Shown: positions 1 through 6,739, counted from the first letter of the stretch. The stretch is 14,692 nt of DNA from an uncultured Desulfovibrio sp. (GCA_900553065.1 USBZ01000049.1:1-14692), one strand, 5' to 3'. Numbers and translations are program-made. Notes: a model not told the origin generated them from the sequence alone.

Positions 1-14
1 GGCTTCGCCTTTTT
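1..14 (+). terminator. Possible terminator end, cut by window edge
   Basis: The first bases form a GGC-TTC-GCC mini-hairpin followed directly by five T residues. This looks like the tip and 3' arm of an intrinsic terminator for a plus-strand gene left of the window. The outer stem would lie outside, so it cannot be verified. Confidence 0.35.
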
Positions 15-16
15 GG

Positions 17-41
17 AACTCCCCGCATAGCGGGGAGTTTT
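17..41 (+). terminator. Intrinsic terminator
   Basis: A perfect 10-bp stem (AACTCCCCGC, loop ATA, GCGGGGAGTT) runs into four T residues in the plus direction. It belongs to a gene beyond the left edge, which converges on the selD operon. Confidence 0.7.
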
Positions 42-54
42 CAGTCTTAAAAAC

Positions 55-90
55 AAAACGCCGCAACTTCAGTTACGGCGTTTTTCTTTT
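55..90 (+). terminator. Second tandem intrinsic terminator
   Basis: AAAACGCCG at 55-63 pairs with CGGCGTTTT at 76-84, and an inner AACT/AGTT stem continues the hairpin. The T-rich tail TTTTTCTTTT follows in the plus direction. With the hairpin at 17-41 it makes a tandem terminator pair, possibly a triplet with the partial element at 1-14. Confidence 0.7.
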
Positions 91-206
91 CTCCGCACAG
101 GCGATACCGGCACAATTTCTAAGAGTGCCCGGGGGGGGGCGTTACTCCTCACGATACTTCTCCGCACCGACGCAGCTCCTTTTCCAGAAAAGCGCTCCGT
201 TCAGAC

Positions 207-247
207 AAAAAAGCCCCGGGAAGGCCATAGGCCGCATCCCGGAGCCT
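207..247 (-). terminator. Terminator of the selenium operon
   Basis: Read on the minus strand, a 10-bp GC-rich stem (right arm 238-247, left arm 212-221, with U.G wobbles) encloses an inner GGCC-TAT-GGCC hairpin and ends in six U residues. It starts 24 nt past the selD stop, so it is the natural end of the five-gene transcript. Confidence 0.75.
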
Positions 248-270
248 GAACATCGTGTATGTTGCCCAAC

Positions 271-1338
271 TCAGACCAGAATGAGCCTCTCCCTTCCTTC
301 GCGTGGCGGCAGAACTCTGCCCACACAAAAAGCAGGTTCTCCCAGGGCCGCCAGACGCTCACAGGCTTCCTGCCTGCGCTCCGCCGGAACAGCCAGAAGG
401 AGTCCGCCGGAAGTCTGGGCATCAAAGGCCAGCGTACTGCGAAGCTCGTCCGCGCCTTCCGCCCGCAAGGTCCGGCAGGAACAGTAATCTCTGTTGCGGT
501 ACGTTCCGGCCGGAATCAGTCCGCAGGAGGCAAAGTCCTCAACCTGATCAATAAGCGGCAGCGAAGAGGTATCGAGTTCCACACTGACACCGGAACCTCC
601 GGCCATTTCCAGCACATGGCCGCCGAGGCCGAATCCGGTAATGTCCGTGGCGGCTCTGAGATTCATGTCCCGTATCAGAGACGACGCATGGGCGTTCAGA
701 CGCGTGGTCCAGTGGTACATGTCGCTCTCGGCCTTGTCGCTGCCGGGCCACTTCGCCTTGATGGCCGTGGCAAGCACGCCGGTGCCGAGCGGCTTGGTGA
801 GAATGAGCACGTCTCCGGGAACAAGTCCGTCGTTTCTGGCCACATGGGCAGGATCGATAACGCCCGTGACGGAAAGTCCGAACTTGATCCATTCATCATC
901 CAGCGTATGGCCTCCGGCCAGCACGGCTCCGGCCTCCGCCACCTTTTCCATGGCGCCGGAAAGAATCTCCGCCAGCACCGACAAAGGCGTATCCGATTCC
1001 GCCGACGGCGAAGGAAACGCCGCAATGTTCATGACCGACCAGGGCCATCCGCCCATGGCATACACGTCGGAAAGCGCATTGGCCGCGGCGGTCTGTCCGA
1101 ACAGCCGGGCATCGTTGCCTATGGGGCCGAGAATGTCCACGGTCTGCACCAGCGCAAGTCCGGCCGGGGGCGCCTTGACCAGCACGGCGTCCTCATTATG
1201 GGAAAAGCCGTGCAGAATGCGCCCTTCCCTGTCGGGCGGCGGCGTAATGTCGGAAAGAATCTGCTCCAGCAACTCCGGAGCCGTCTTTGCCGCTCAGCCG
1301 GCCCCCCTGGTCTTGTCCATCAGGCAGAATGTCGCCAT
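271..1338 (-). CDS. selD: Selenide, water dikinase, selenocysteine-containing (SelD)
   Basis: SelD makes selenophosphate from selenide and ATP in the cytosol; this is the selenium donor for Sec-tRNA and 2-selenouridine. A conventional reading starts only at a TTG at 1272 and lacks the active site. The same frame extends upstream through TGA at 1296-1294 to ATG at 1338, which has GGAG five bases before it, giving 355 codons (E. coli SelD has 347). The recovered N-terminus reads GAG-U-AAK: Sec15 replaces the catalytic Cys17 of E. coli, and Lys18 keeps the spacing of essential Lys20. Further family motifs follow: NEDAVLV, TVDILGPI, AANALSDVYAMGG (metal and ATP binding) and ATDITGFGLGGH. It is the last gene of the operon, 26 nt after the kinase-like gene. 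Sec-type SelD is known in Desulfovibrio. The alternative, a truncated pseudogene, is unlikely given the intact motifs and the SECIS-like hairpin. Confidence 0.93.
1263..1296 (-). promoter_or_regulatory. Sec UGA codon with bacterial SECIS-like hairpin
   Basis: The UGA is at 1296-1294. Twelve nucleotides later GCUCC (1281-1277) can pair with GGAGC (1267-1263) around a nine-base loop, GGAGUUGCU. Bacterial SECIS elements lie inside the coding region just 3' of the UGA and present a short stem with a G/U-containing loop about 11-12 nt downstream, as in E. coli fdhF. Position and size agree; the fold was judged by eye. Confidence 0.75.
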
Positions 1339-1364
1339 ACCATCTCCGTGCGCAGCACAGTGTT

Positions 1365-2276
1365 TCAGTGTTGTATCCGGTTCAGAGCTTCGGAAACGCC
1401 CTCAGCCACAAAGGGCATGAATTCGGAAATGCCCGTCGAGGGCACGGGCTGCGTTTTTTCTCCCACGCAGCGCGCTCCCTGAGCGGCCAGTCGGCATGCC
1501 TCGGGAAGCGGGAAGCCCGCCGAGGCAAAAGCGGTAAGAAGACCGGTCACGAGATCGCCCGTACCGCCAACAGGTTCCATGTACGGCAGGCAGGGTTCCG
1601 ACACCCGTCCCACCTCATGTCCCTTTTCCATGATAAGATCGACCGCTCCTTTGACAAGAAGAATCCCGGCGCTGTCGCCGTGCTCCCAGGCAAGTTTCGC
1701 CTGCTCATCCGCCCGGCTGGACTCCGACAGCAGAAAGCCGCGCGTATAAAAAGGATGCGGAGCCTTCTCGTCCGCCAGAAAGGCCAGCTCTCCGGCATCG
1801 GGCGTAAACACGTCGTACTTTGCGGCATAGCCGCTCATTTTTGCCGCATACATGAAACCGGCATCGGCAATGAGCACCGGCATACCGCTTTTGCGCTCCT
1901 CCAGTGCCATGAGAATGCGGTTATGACCGTCCACACTGGGGAAAAGATAGTGAAACGTCAATCCTTCAAGGCTGTTGGACTCCGGTGACTGAAGCCAGGA
2001 TGCAAGATGGGCATAAAGCCGAAGACTTCCTTCCGAAGTGCCCTGATCGCCTACCAGAAGAACTTCCGGAGCCTCGGCACCGAGTCTTTCCGCCGCCAGA
2101 ACGGCGGCCGCCACCAGCGCAGGCGTTCCCCGAAGCACGGGAACGGCATCCGGCCTGTCGCCGCCCTCGCAGAAAATCATCCGCTCAGGCTCAAGCATGT
2201 CGCCGTTGACACGCCACCTGCCCATGCACAGAGGAAAAGCGTCGTCGGGAACGGTTCCGCATATCAGCCAGCTCAT
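1365..2276 (-). CDS. Divergent NAD(P)HX-dehydratase/ribokinase-fold protein of the selenium operon
   Basis: The 303-residue protein resembles the C-terminal domain of YjeF/NnrD (ADP/ATP-dependent NAD(P)H-hydrate dehydratase, ribokinase-like fold). Visible blocks are VLIADAG (134-140), FTPDAGEL (157-164, in place of the family's TPHxGE), ILLVKGAVDLI (205-215) and GGTGDLVTGLL (237-247), the nucleotide-binding and catalytic glycine loop. The first 100 residues are less typical, and no N-terminal epimerase domain is present. The chosen ATG at 2276 overlaps the previous stop as ATGA and has GGGAGGAGA upstream; a GTG at 2297 is the in-frame alternative. Its place between the DUF3343-type gene and selD suggests a role in selenium handling rather than housekeeping NAD(P)HX repair, but this is inference. 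Substrate unknown. Confidence 0.8.
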   Translation of the reverse strand: MSWLICGTVPDDAFPLCMGRWRVNGDMLEPERMIFCEGGDRPDAVPVLRGTPALVAAAVLAAERLGAEAPEVLLVGDQGTSEGSLRLYAHLASWLQSPESNSLEGLTFHYLFPSVDGHNRILMALEERKSGMPVLIADAGFMYAAKMSGYAAKYDVFTPDAGELAFLADEKAPHPFYTRGFLLSESSRADEQAKLAWEHGDSAGILLVKGAVDLIMEKGHEVGRVSEPCLPYMEPVGGTGDLVTGLLTAFASAGFPLPEACRLAAQGARCVGEKTQPVPSTGISEFMPFVAEGVSEALNRIQH

Positions 2277-2842
2277 GCATCTCCTCCCTGCCGCCACAGA
2301 CGGCGGGCTTCAAGAAACGCTTTCTGAAGCGCATAGGAACACAGCGTATGCCCCTGCACGCGGGGTTCCTCGGCTCCGTCGATGCGCTGTCCCAGAAGAA
2401 CGGACGCCAGATACGGCACATCCGGGCAGCCTCCGCCGGAAACGTTGACGATGCGCCCGGAAGCGCGCTCCACCGTTATCTTCACGTTGGCCGCCTGAAC
2501 CATGAACCAATCGCCGTAATCCTTCACACGATACAGGGATACAGGCTCCAGAAGCGGTCCGCTGACCGGCACCGCGCTCACGGGAACAAGATGTTCCTTT
2601 TCCAGAACGCGGCGCACGGCGGATTCCAGAATAAGCGGAAACGTCACCACCATGTCGCAGCCGGTGCGCAGTTCCGGCGGAGGCCCTTTGACCTCCACCG
2701 GAAAACCGGCCGACTGAAGACAGCGTTCCGCCTTTATGACCTCGCCGGTATGCTGGAAGACCAGAAAGCCCCTGTCAGCGGCAGGGGGATCCTGCGTTTT
2801 CCTGCTGTTTCGCTTCAGCCAGCCGGTGAGTTTCTGCAGCAT
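2273..2842 (-). CDS. DUF3343-type putative Se/S carrier with extra C-terminal Cys domain
   Basis: The 189-residue cytosolic protein has a segment at about 24-70 that fits the DUF3343 pattern (putative Se/S carrier-like): GFLVFQHTGEVIKAERCL, then a turn and RTGCDMVVTF with the usual conserved Cys (Cys62). DUF3343 proteins are usually under 100 residues. Here roughly 100 more follow, with two cysteines in conserved-looking contexts, GGGCPDVPYL (Cys139) and HTLCSYAL (Cys168). No signal peptide or membrane segment is seen. Its ATG overlaps the yedF stop (TAATG) and its stop overlaps the next start (ATGA), so translation is probably coupled. The context points to chalcogen transfer between YedF and SelD. 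The domain call is from memory of the family pattern, and the function of the C-terminal part is unknown. Confidence 0.8.
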   Translation of the reverse strand: MLQKLTGWLKRNSRKTQDPPAADRGFLVFQHTGEVIKAERCLQSAGFPVEVKGPPPELRTGCDMVVTFPLILESAVRRVLEKEHLVPVSAVPVSGPLLEPVSLYRVKDYGDWFMVQAANVKITVERASGRIVNVSGGGCPDVPYLASVLLGQRIDGAEEPRVQGHTLCSYALQKAFLEARRLWRQGGDA

Positions 2843-3045
2843 TACTTGCGAAGCTCCAGACGAACGATGCCGTCGCCTTCATCTTTGGCTTCCACGTTCC
2901 AGCCGTTGCGTCGGGCGGCACGGCTGACGTTTTCCTGACTCGTGGTGTTGTCCACGAGCACGTCCACGGGATCAGATCCGGAAAGATGCGGATAAACCAT
3001 GAGCACAGGCTGGGGGCAGGAAAGCCCGCGGGTATCTATAAGCAT
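2842..3045 (-). CDS. yedF: YedF, TusA/SirA-like selenium/sulfur carrier
   Basis: This 67-residue protein has the complete TusA-fold pattern: an LIDTRGLSCPQPVL start with the active Cys10 in the CPxP motif, a VLVDN strand, a helix starting at SQENVSRAA, and a terminal strand ending VRLELRK. TusA-like proteins carry a persulfide (or here perselenide) on that Cys. E. coli YedF and the Campylobacter homologue FdhU work with YedE/FdhT; the latter pair is needed for formate dehydrogenase activity under low selenium. The gene begins 17 nt after yedE, with AAGGAGA eight bases before its ATG, and overlaps the next ATG by one base. Many DUF3343 domains are fused to YedF; here they are separate adjacent genes. 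Confidence 0.9.
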   Translation of the reverse strand: MLIDTRGLSCPQPVLMVYPHLSGSDPVDVLVDNTTSQENVSRAARRNGWNVEAKDEGDGIVRLELRK

Positions 3046-3062
3046 GAGATTCTCCTTTTGTG

Positions 3063-4151
3063 TCAGGCTCTTCTGGAAAAGGCAAAACCGATGACGAGGC
3101 AGACCGCAAGGCCGATGAGCGTGCCCTGCACACCGTAGGCGCCGATGCCCGCAGCGGAGCTGGCGGTACCGAGGTTGTGCGCCATGGCCGCGCCGGCCAG
3201 CATGCCGAGGGCGAAGATGGCGGCATCGCTGTCGCCTTCACCGGCCATGAAAAGCTGTCTGCCGGGGCAGCCGCCGGCAAGAGCGAATGCGAGACCGGCA
3301 GTCACCATGCCGAGGAAGTTCCACACGCCGTCGGTATGGGCCACGGGCTGATTCTCAAAGCCGGGATGGAAGCCGCCGGTGAGCATATTGGCGATGAAGG
3401 CCGCTGCAAACATGGCCAGCACGCCGAAGAAAAGATGACCGTAGCGGAAAAGGATGAGATCGCGGAACGCGCCCATGGTGCAGAAACGGCTGCGCTGAGC
3501 CAGCGCGCCTATGACCAGCGCAACGACGAAGGAAAGCAGGAACGGAGCATGGGAAGCGCCGGGGCCGCTGACGGAATAGAAGATGGGGCCGCTCTGCGCC
3601 TGACCGGAAACCTGCGGGAAAGCAAGATAGAGAGCCAGCAGGCCGACCATGAGCAGGGGGAAGAACCAGCCGGCCGCCGCATTCTGACGGGTGCTGCTGC
3701 CCAGAGAGTAGCCGCGCTTGAAGAAGAACGTGCCGCCCGCGATGCCGCAGATGAGACCGGCAAGACCGAACAGAGCGTTCGCGTCGCCGCCGGCGAGGCG
3801 GAGAATCGTACGCCACGGGCAGCCGAGGAAGACCAGCGCGCCGACGGCAGCCACCATGCCGAGCACAAAACGCACGATGGGCGCGGAACCGCCGCGGGGA
3901 CGGAATTCTCCGGCCATCAGCGCCATGGCCATGGACCCGAGCACGAAGCCGATGATTTCAGGACGAATGTACTGCACGATGGCGGCGCGATGCAGGCCGA
4001 GACCGCCCGCGATATCGCGTTCAAAGCAGGCCACGCAGATGCCCATGTTGGCGGGGTTGCCGAATTTCTGCAGCAGAATGGCTGCAATGCCGATGACCGC
4101 ACCGACAAAAATAATGCCGGCGGTACTGGCAAAGGGGTTCTTGCCGTTCAT
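3063..4151 (-). CDS. yedE: YedE-type selenium (sulfur) membrane transporter
   Basis: The 362-residue integral membrane protein belongs to the YeeE/YedE (DUF395, sulphur transport) family, selenium-associated subtype. It contains an internal duplication: LGCPWRTILRLAGGDANA (Cys111) is mirrored by GGCPGRQLFMAGEGDSDA (Cys295). Each half also has an upstream Cys segment, NMGICVACFERDIAG (Cys39, Cys42) and QRSRFCTMGAFRDLIL (Cys224). These cysteines are thought to relay the chalcogen through the membrane. About nine to eleven hydrophobic helices can be seen. The ATG at 4151 is preceded by GGAGGAG; the frame is open further upstream to 4232, but that extension is polar and lacks a ribosome site. It is the first gene of the operon and probably delivers selenium to YedF. 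Confidence 0.9.
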   Translation of the reverse strand: MNGKNPFASTAGIIFVGAVIGIAAILLQKFGNPANMGICVACFERDIAGGLGLHRAAIVQYIRPEIIGFVLGSMAMALMAGEFRPRGGSAPIVRFVLGMVAAVGALVFLGCPWRTILRLAGGDANALFGLAGLICGIAGGTFFFKRGYSLGSSTRQNAAAGWFFPLLMVGLLALYLAFPQVSGQAQSGPIFYSVSGPGASHAPFLLSFVVALVIGALAQRSRFCTMGAFRDLILFRYGHLFFGVLAMFAAAFIANMLTGGFHPGFENQPVAHTDGVWNFLGMVTAGLAFALAGGCPGRQLFMAGEGDSDAAIFALGMLAGAAMAHNLGTASSAAGIGAYGVQGTLIGLAVCLVIGFAFSRRA

Positions 4152-4332
4152 AAGGACTCTCCTCCATGAAGAATGTGTTACGAAATCATGCCGAAAACGA
4201 CAGACGCAACAGCGGTGCATACCGTGTGTCACGCACAGCGGCAGCGGATGGAAGAGGCCGGATTCAGAGGGAGAAAAACGTCATGCGCGCCCGAAGAATA
4301 CAGGGAACTTCCAGTTCCGCTGCAAGCGCGCG

Positions 4333-4407
4333 TCAGGTACCGCCGCGGAACTCGCGTTCCACGGAACAGACGGCTGTCGAAAGCCCTGTAAACCGGATTG
4401 CGGACAT
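4333..4407 (-). other. Possible leader ORF with in-frame UGA in the yedE 5' leader
   Basis: Twenty bases downstream of the promoter candidate's -10 box, AGGGG is followed after five bases by ATG (4407). The frame encodes 24 residues starting MSAIRFTGLSTAVC and stops at UGA (4335-4333). Nine bases after the UGA a GCAG/CUGU plus GGAACU/AGUUCC hairpin forms, and the frame stays open for 22 more codons to a second UGA at 4266-4264. It could be a leader peptide whose UGA readthrough reports Sec supply, or just chance. No family is recognised and codon use is not clearly coding. Confidence 0.25.
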
Positions 4408-4434
4408 GGTATCCCCTGACATGATTTTTTTCGT

Positions 4435-4463
4435 GATATAGCGCGGGAGCATACGTCTTGCAA
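4435..4463 (-). promoter_or_regulatory. Candidate sigma70 promoter of the selenium operon
   Basis: On the minus strand TTGCAA (4463-4458) and TATATC (4440-4435) are separated by exactly 17 bases, each matching the consensus at four of six positions. Transcription would begin near 4428 and leave a leader of about 277 nt before yedE. Confidence 0.45.
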
Positions 4464-4812
4464 GAAAAATCTCTCCTTGGCCCGAGCTCTCGGCAGACTA
4501 TGTACCGCAATCCCCGTACACCGTCCGAAAGCGACAGCAGTAACGCCGAAAGTCCGGCAAGTATGAATGGCGTCGGTGTCGCTTTCGTTTTCTTCACGGA
4601 ATCAACGGAATCATACGAAAATACAGCATGGTTTCTCCGCTGAAGCTTACGCGAACAAGACTGCCACATACAGAAGTTCCGCCTTCGGCCATGGCGGACA
4701 GCCTGCGCGACCATGCCGGCAGCACGAAGCCCGCTTTCCATGCCGATCCGTCCGCCCTCTTGCACGGCGTTCAGGCCGATGATAGGAAACAACGATTCAT
4801 CACGAGGTTCCC

Positions 4813-5523
4813 ATGTCGGTCAAACTTGCGGCGGCGTCGGCAAAGGCCGCTTTCCGTACAACTCTGCCCATTCTCATCGGTTTCGGTTTCTGCGGCTTTT
4901 CCTACGGGCTGTATATGCACTCGCTGGGCTTTGAGCCGATCTTCCCCATTCTCATGGCCCTGACCATTTTTGCCGGATCACTGGAATTCATCATGGCCAG
5001 CATGATAACGGGGCCCTTTGCCCCGCTCACGGCATTCGTCGTAGGTCTTGTGGTCAATGCCAGACACCTCTTCTACGGCATCGCCATGCTCGACCGTTAC
5101 CGCGATACCGGAATCATGAAACCTTACCTCATCTACGGACTCATCGACGAAACATTCTCCATTCTCGGCATGGGACACGTTCCGGAAGGTGTGGACAGGC
5201 GCTGGTACTACTTCTTCGTCACGCTGTTCAACGAGGCCTACTGGGTGCTTTCCACTGCGGCAGGCGCCGTGTTCGGCGCAGACCTCCCCTTCGACACGCG
5301 CGGCATCGAGTTCGTACTTCCCGCACTCTTTCTGGCCATTTTCGTCAGCAGCTGGCAGCAGGAAAGACAGCACATCAGCTCGCTCGGCGGCCTCGGCGTC
5401 ACGCTCGGCTGCCTGCTTGCCTTCGGAACCACCTACTTCCTGCTGGCAGCCATGACCTTCATCATTGCGCTTCTGCTCCTTTTCCGGAAAAAACTTTCCG
5501 CCCTGACAGGAGAAAGAGCATGA
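4813..5523 (+). CDS. azlC: AzlC family branched-chain amino acid export subunit
   Basis: The 236-residue membrane protein is the large subunit of the AzlCD (LIV-E) exporter, which moves valine, leucine or isoleucine analogues and related amino acids out of the cell. Family features are the N-terminal TLPILIGFGFCGFSYGLY helix, MALTIFAGSLEFIMASMI, VVNARHLFYGIAML (the conserved NARH motif) and the YLIYGLIDETFSI segment. At least six hydrophobic helices are visible, and the length is normal. The start has GAGG six bases upstream (ACGAGGTTCCC). Its stop overlaps the azlD start as ATGA, so the two are coupled. The exact substrate cannot be told from sequence. Confidence 0.92.
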   Translation: MSVKLAAASAKAAFRTTLPILIGFGFCGFSYGLYMHSLGFEPIFPILMALTIFAGSLEFIMASMITGPFAPLTAFVVGLVVNARHLFYGIAMLDRYRDTGIMKPYLIYGLIDETFSILGMGHVPEGVDRRWYYFFVTLFNEAYWVLSTAAGAVFGADLPFDTRGIEFVLPALFLAIFVSSWQQERQHISSLGGLGVTLGCLLAFGTTYFLLAAMTFIIALLLLFRKKLSALTGERA

Positions 5524-5840
5524 CCACGCTCCAGATCGGCATCATGATAGCGCTGGCGGTACTCGCCACGCAGCTCACGCGCTGGATCCCCTTTCTCCTG
5601 TTCCACAAAAAAACGCCACCCGTCATCGCCTATCTCGGAAAGGTGCTGCCTTCGGCCATCTGGGGCATGCTCGTGGTATACTGCTTCCGCAACGGACCTC
5701 TTGTGGAAGGCAGCAACGGCCTTCCCGAAATTCTGGCCTCTATCGTCACCATCGCCCTTCAGGTCTGGAAAAAGAACATGGCCGTCACCATCGCCGGAGG
5801 AACGCTCTTCTATATGGCGCTGGTACAGCTGTTCTTTTAA
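5520..5840 (+). CDS. azlD: AzlD family branched-chain amino acid export subunit
   Basis: The 106-residue protein is the small partner of AzlC, with the typical layout of about three to four short membrane helices. Family marks are the ATQLTRWIPFLLF segment after the first helix, the KVLPSAIWGMLVVYCF helix and the final NMAVTIAGGTLFYMALVQ helix. The ATG lies in the ATGA overlap with azlC, and the stop is 12 nt before the next gene, whose AGGAGA ribosome site fills the gap. The three genes therefore look like one transcript. Confidence 0.9.
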   Translation: MTTLQIGIMIALAVLATQLTRWIPFLLFHKKTPPVIAYLGKVLPSAIWGMLVVYCFRNGPLVEGSNGLPEILASIVTIALQVWKKNMAVTIAGGTLFYMALVQLFF

Positions 5841-5852
5841 GGAGAACGCCTC

Positions 5853-6575
5853 ATGAAACATCGCATACTCTGCTTCGGAGATTCCAACACCTACGGCTGG
5901 AAGGTTTCCCCCGGTGCTACGGCCTCCCGTTACCCCTCCTCCATCCGATGGACCGGAAAACTGGCCTCGCTTCTCGGCCCGGAATGGGAAGTCGTGGAAG
6001 AGGGACTCGGCGGACGAACGCTGCGCGACAGCGTCACCGAAGGCAGCGGAATACGGGTTCCGGGAGCCGGTCTCAGCGGCGCAGAATATCTTCCGCCCTG
6101 CCTGCTTTCGCATCTTCCTCTGGATGTCGTGGTCATCATGCTCGGCAGCAACGACATGAAGGCTGTGCTGCACCATACGGAATACGACATTGCCGAAGGC
6201 ATGGCACTTCTTGCAGACATGGTGCTGCATCTGCCCTGGCAGGGACTGCTTGACTATCCGCACCCAAAGCTGCTGATTGTCTCGCCTCCTTTCATAGGAG
6301 AAAGAAAGATGCGTCTTTCCGGGGAGCGCTATACCGGTGCGCCAGAGAAATCCCGCAGGCTCGCCGGACTGTACCGGGCTGTGGCCGGGCGGTACGGAGC
6401 CACCTTTCTCGACGCCGCGGCCGTACTGGCCGGAAATCCGTACGGAGAAGCCCACGGACCGGACGGAATGCATCTTAATGAAGAGGATCACGCAAGACTT
6501 GCGGCCGCCGTATGGGATAAAATGAAGGAAATATTGCCCGATCTCCCACCTTTCGCCCCTTCCGACGCCGTATGA
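5853..6575 (+). CDS. SGNH/GDSL hydrolase, MsAcT-like arylesterase/acyltransferase
   Basis: The 240-residue protein has all SGNH blocks: ILCFGDSNTYGW with nucleophile Ser11, EEGLGGRT (49-56), IMLGSND (95-101) and DGMHLNEEDH with Asp204 and His207. The order and wording (FGDSxTxGW, SIRWTGKLASLLG, VVEEGLGGRT, SYLP-like EYLPPCLLSHLPLDVVVIMLGSND) are very close to what I recall of Mycobacterium smegmatis MsAcT, which hydrolyses small esters and does acyl transfer in water. No signal peptide is visible, so it should be cytosolic. It follows azlD by 12 nt with AAGGAGA upstream, so it is cotranscribed with the amino acid exporter, perhaps deacylating or esterifying an exported compound; that link is inference. 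Confidence 0.88.
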   Translation: MKHRILCFGDSNTYGWKVSPGATASRYPSSIRWTGKLASLLGPEWEVVEEGLGGRTLRDSVTEGSGIRVPGAGLSGAEYLPPCLLSHLPLDVVVIMLGSNDMKAVLHHTEYDIAEGMALLADMVLHLPWQGLLDYPHPKLLIVSPPFIGERKMRLSGERYTGAPEKSRRLAGLYRAVAGRYGATFLDAAAVLAGNPYGEAHGPDGMHLNEEDHARLAAAVWDKMKEILPDLPPFAPSDAV

Positions 6576-6652
6576 GCATCATGGTTCTCCGTCATCATTT
6601 CCGGTACCTTACGGGGTGTTGCAAAAAGCGTTCTTCTGAAACAGTTTGAAAC

Positions 6653-6681
6653 GTGACAAAAGTGTTCCCGTTTTTTATTAC
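6653..6681 (+). promoter_or_regulatory. Sigma70-like promoter of the ZraP-like gene
   Basis: GTGACA (6653-6658, five of six) and TATTAC (6676-6681, four of six) are 17 bases apart. This predicts a 5' leader of about 50 nt before the ATG at 6740. Confidence 0.5.
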
Positions 6682-6739
6682 TGCCTCTGTACTCCCCCTG
6701 AGCTGTTCTCGAAACCATAACTTGTGAAAGGAATTGATC

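Larger units (their letters stand above)
4152..4812. other. Divergent intergenic region, about 660 nt
   Basis: This region separates the minus-strand selenium operon from plus-strand azlC. I find no tRNA, no known riboswitch and no convincing full gene. It holds the yedE leader (4152 to about 4428) with a small UGA-containing ORF and nested GC-rich hairpins, and the promoter candidate at 4435-4463. A 187-codon open frame on the minus strand has a short hydrophobic patch but no ribosome site and unconvincing codon use. The azlC promoter must lie in its right half, but I could not place it. Confidence 0.6.

Noticed and set aside
259..1482. 407-codon plus-strand open frame opposite selD
   Set aside because: It runs antisense to a well-supported selD and reads as low-complexity Arg/Gly/His-rich protein, typical of a GC-rich gene's reverse frame.
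3060..4169. 369-codon plus-strand open frame opposite yedE
   Set aside because: Very rich in Ala, Glu, Gly and His with no hydrophobic core; it mirrors the yedE membrane gene, whose motifs are clear.
4229..4792. 187-codon minus-strand open frame upstream of yedE
   Set aside because: Has a short hydrophobic stretch but no ribosome site, runs through the promoter candidate and leader, and has no recognisable family; codon use looks random.
4152..4812. Search for a selC (tRNA-Sec) gene near the selenium operon
   Set aside because: No long acceptor/variable-arm tRNA fold or CCA-adjacent T-arm was found; selC must lie elsewhere.
5433..6491. 352-codon minus-strand open frame opposite azlD and the SGNH hydrolase gene
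   Set aside because: Overlaps two genes with intact family motifs; its protein shows no recognisable pattern.
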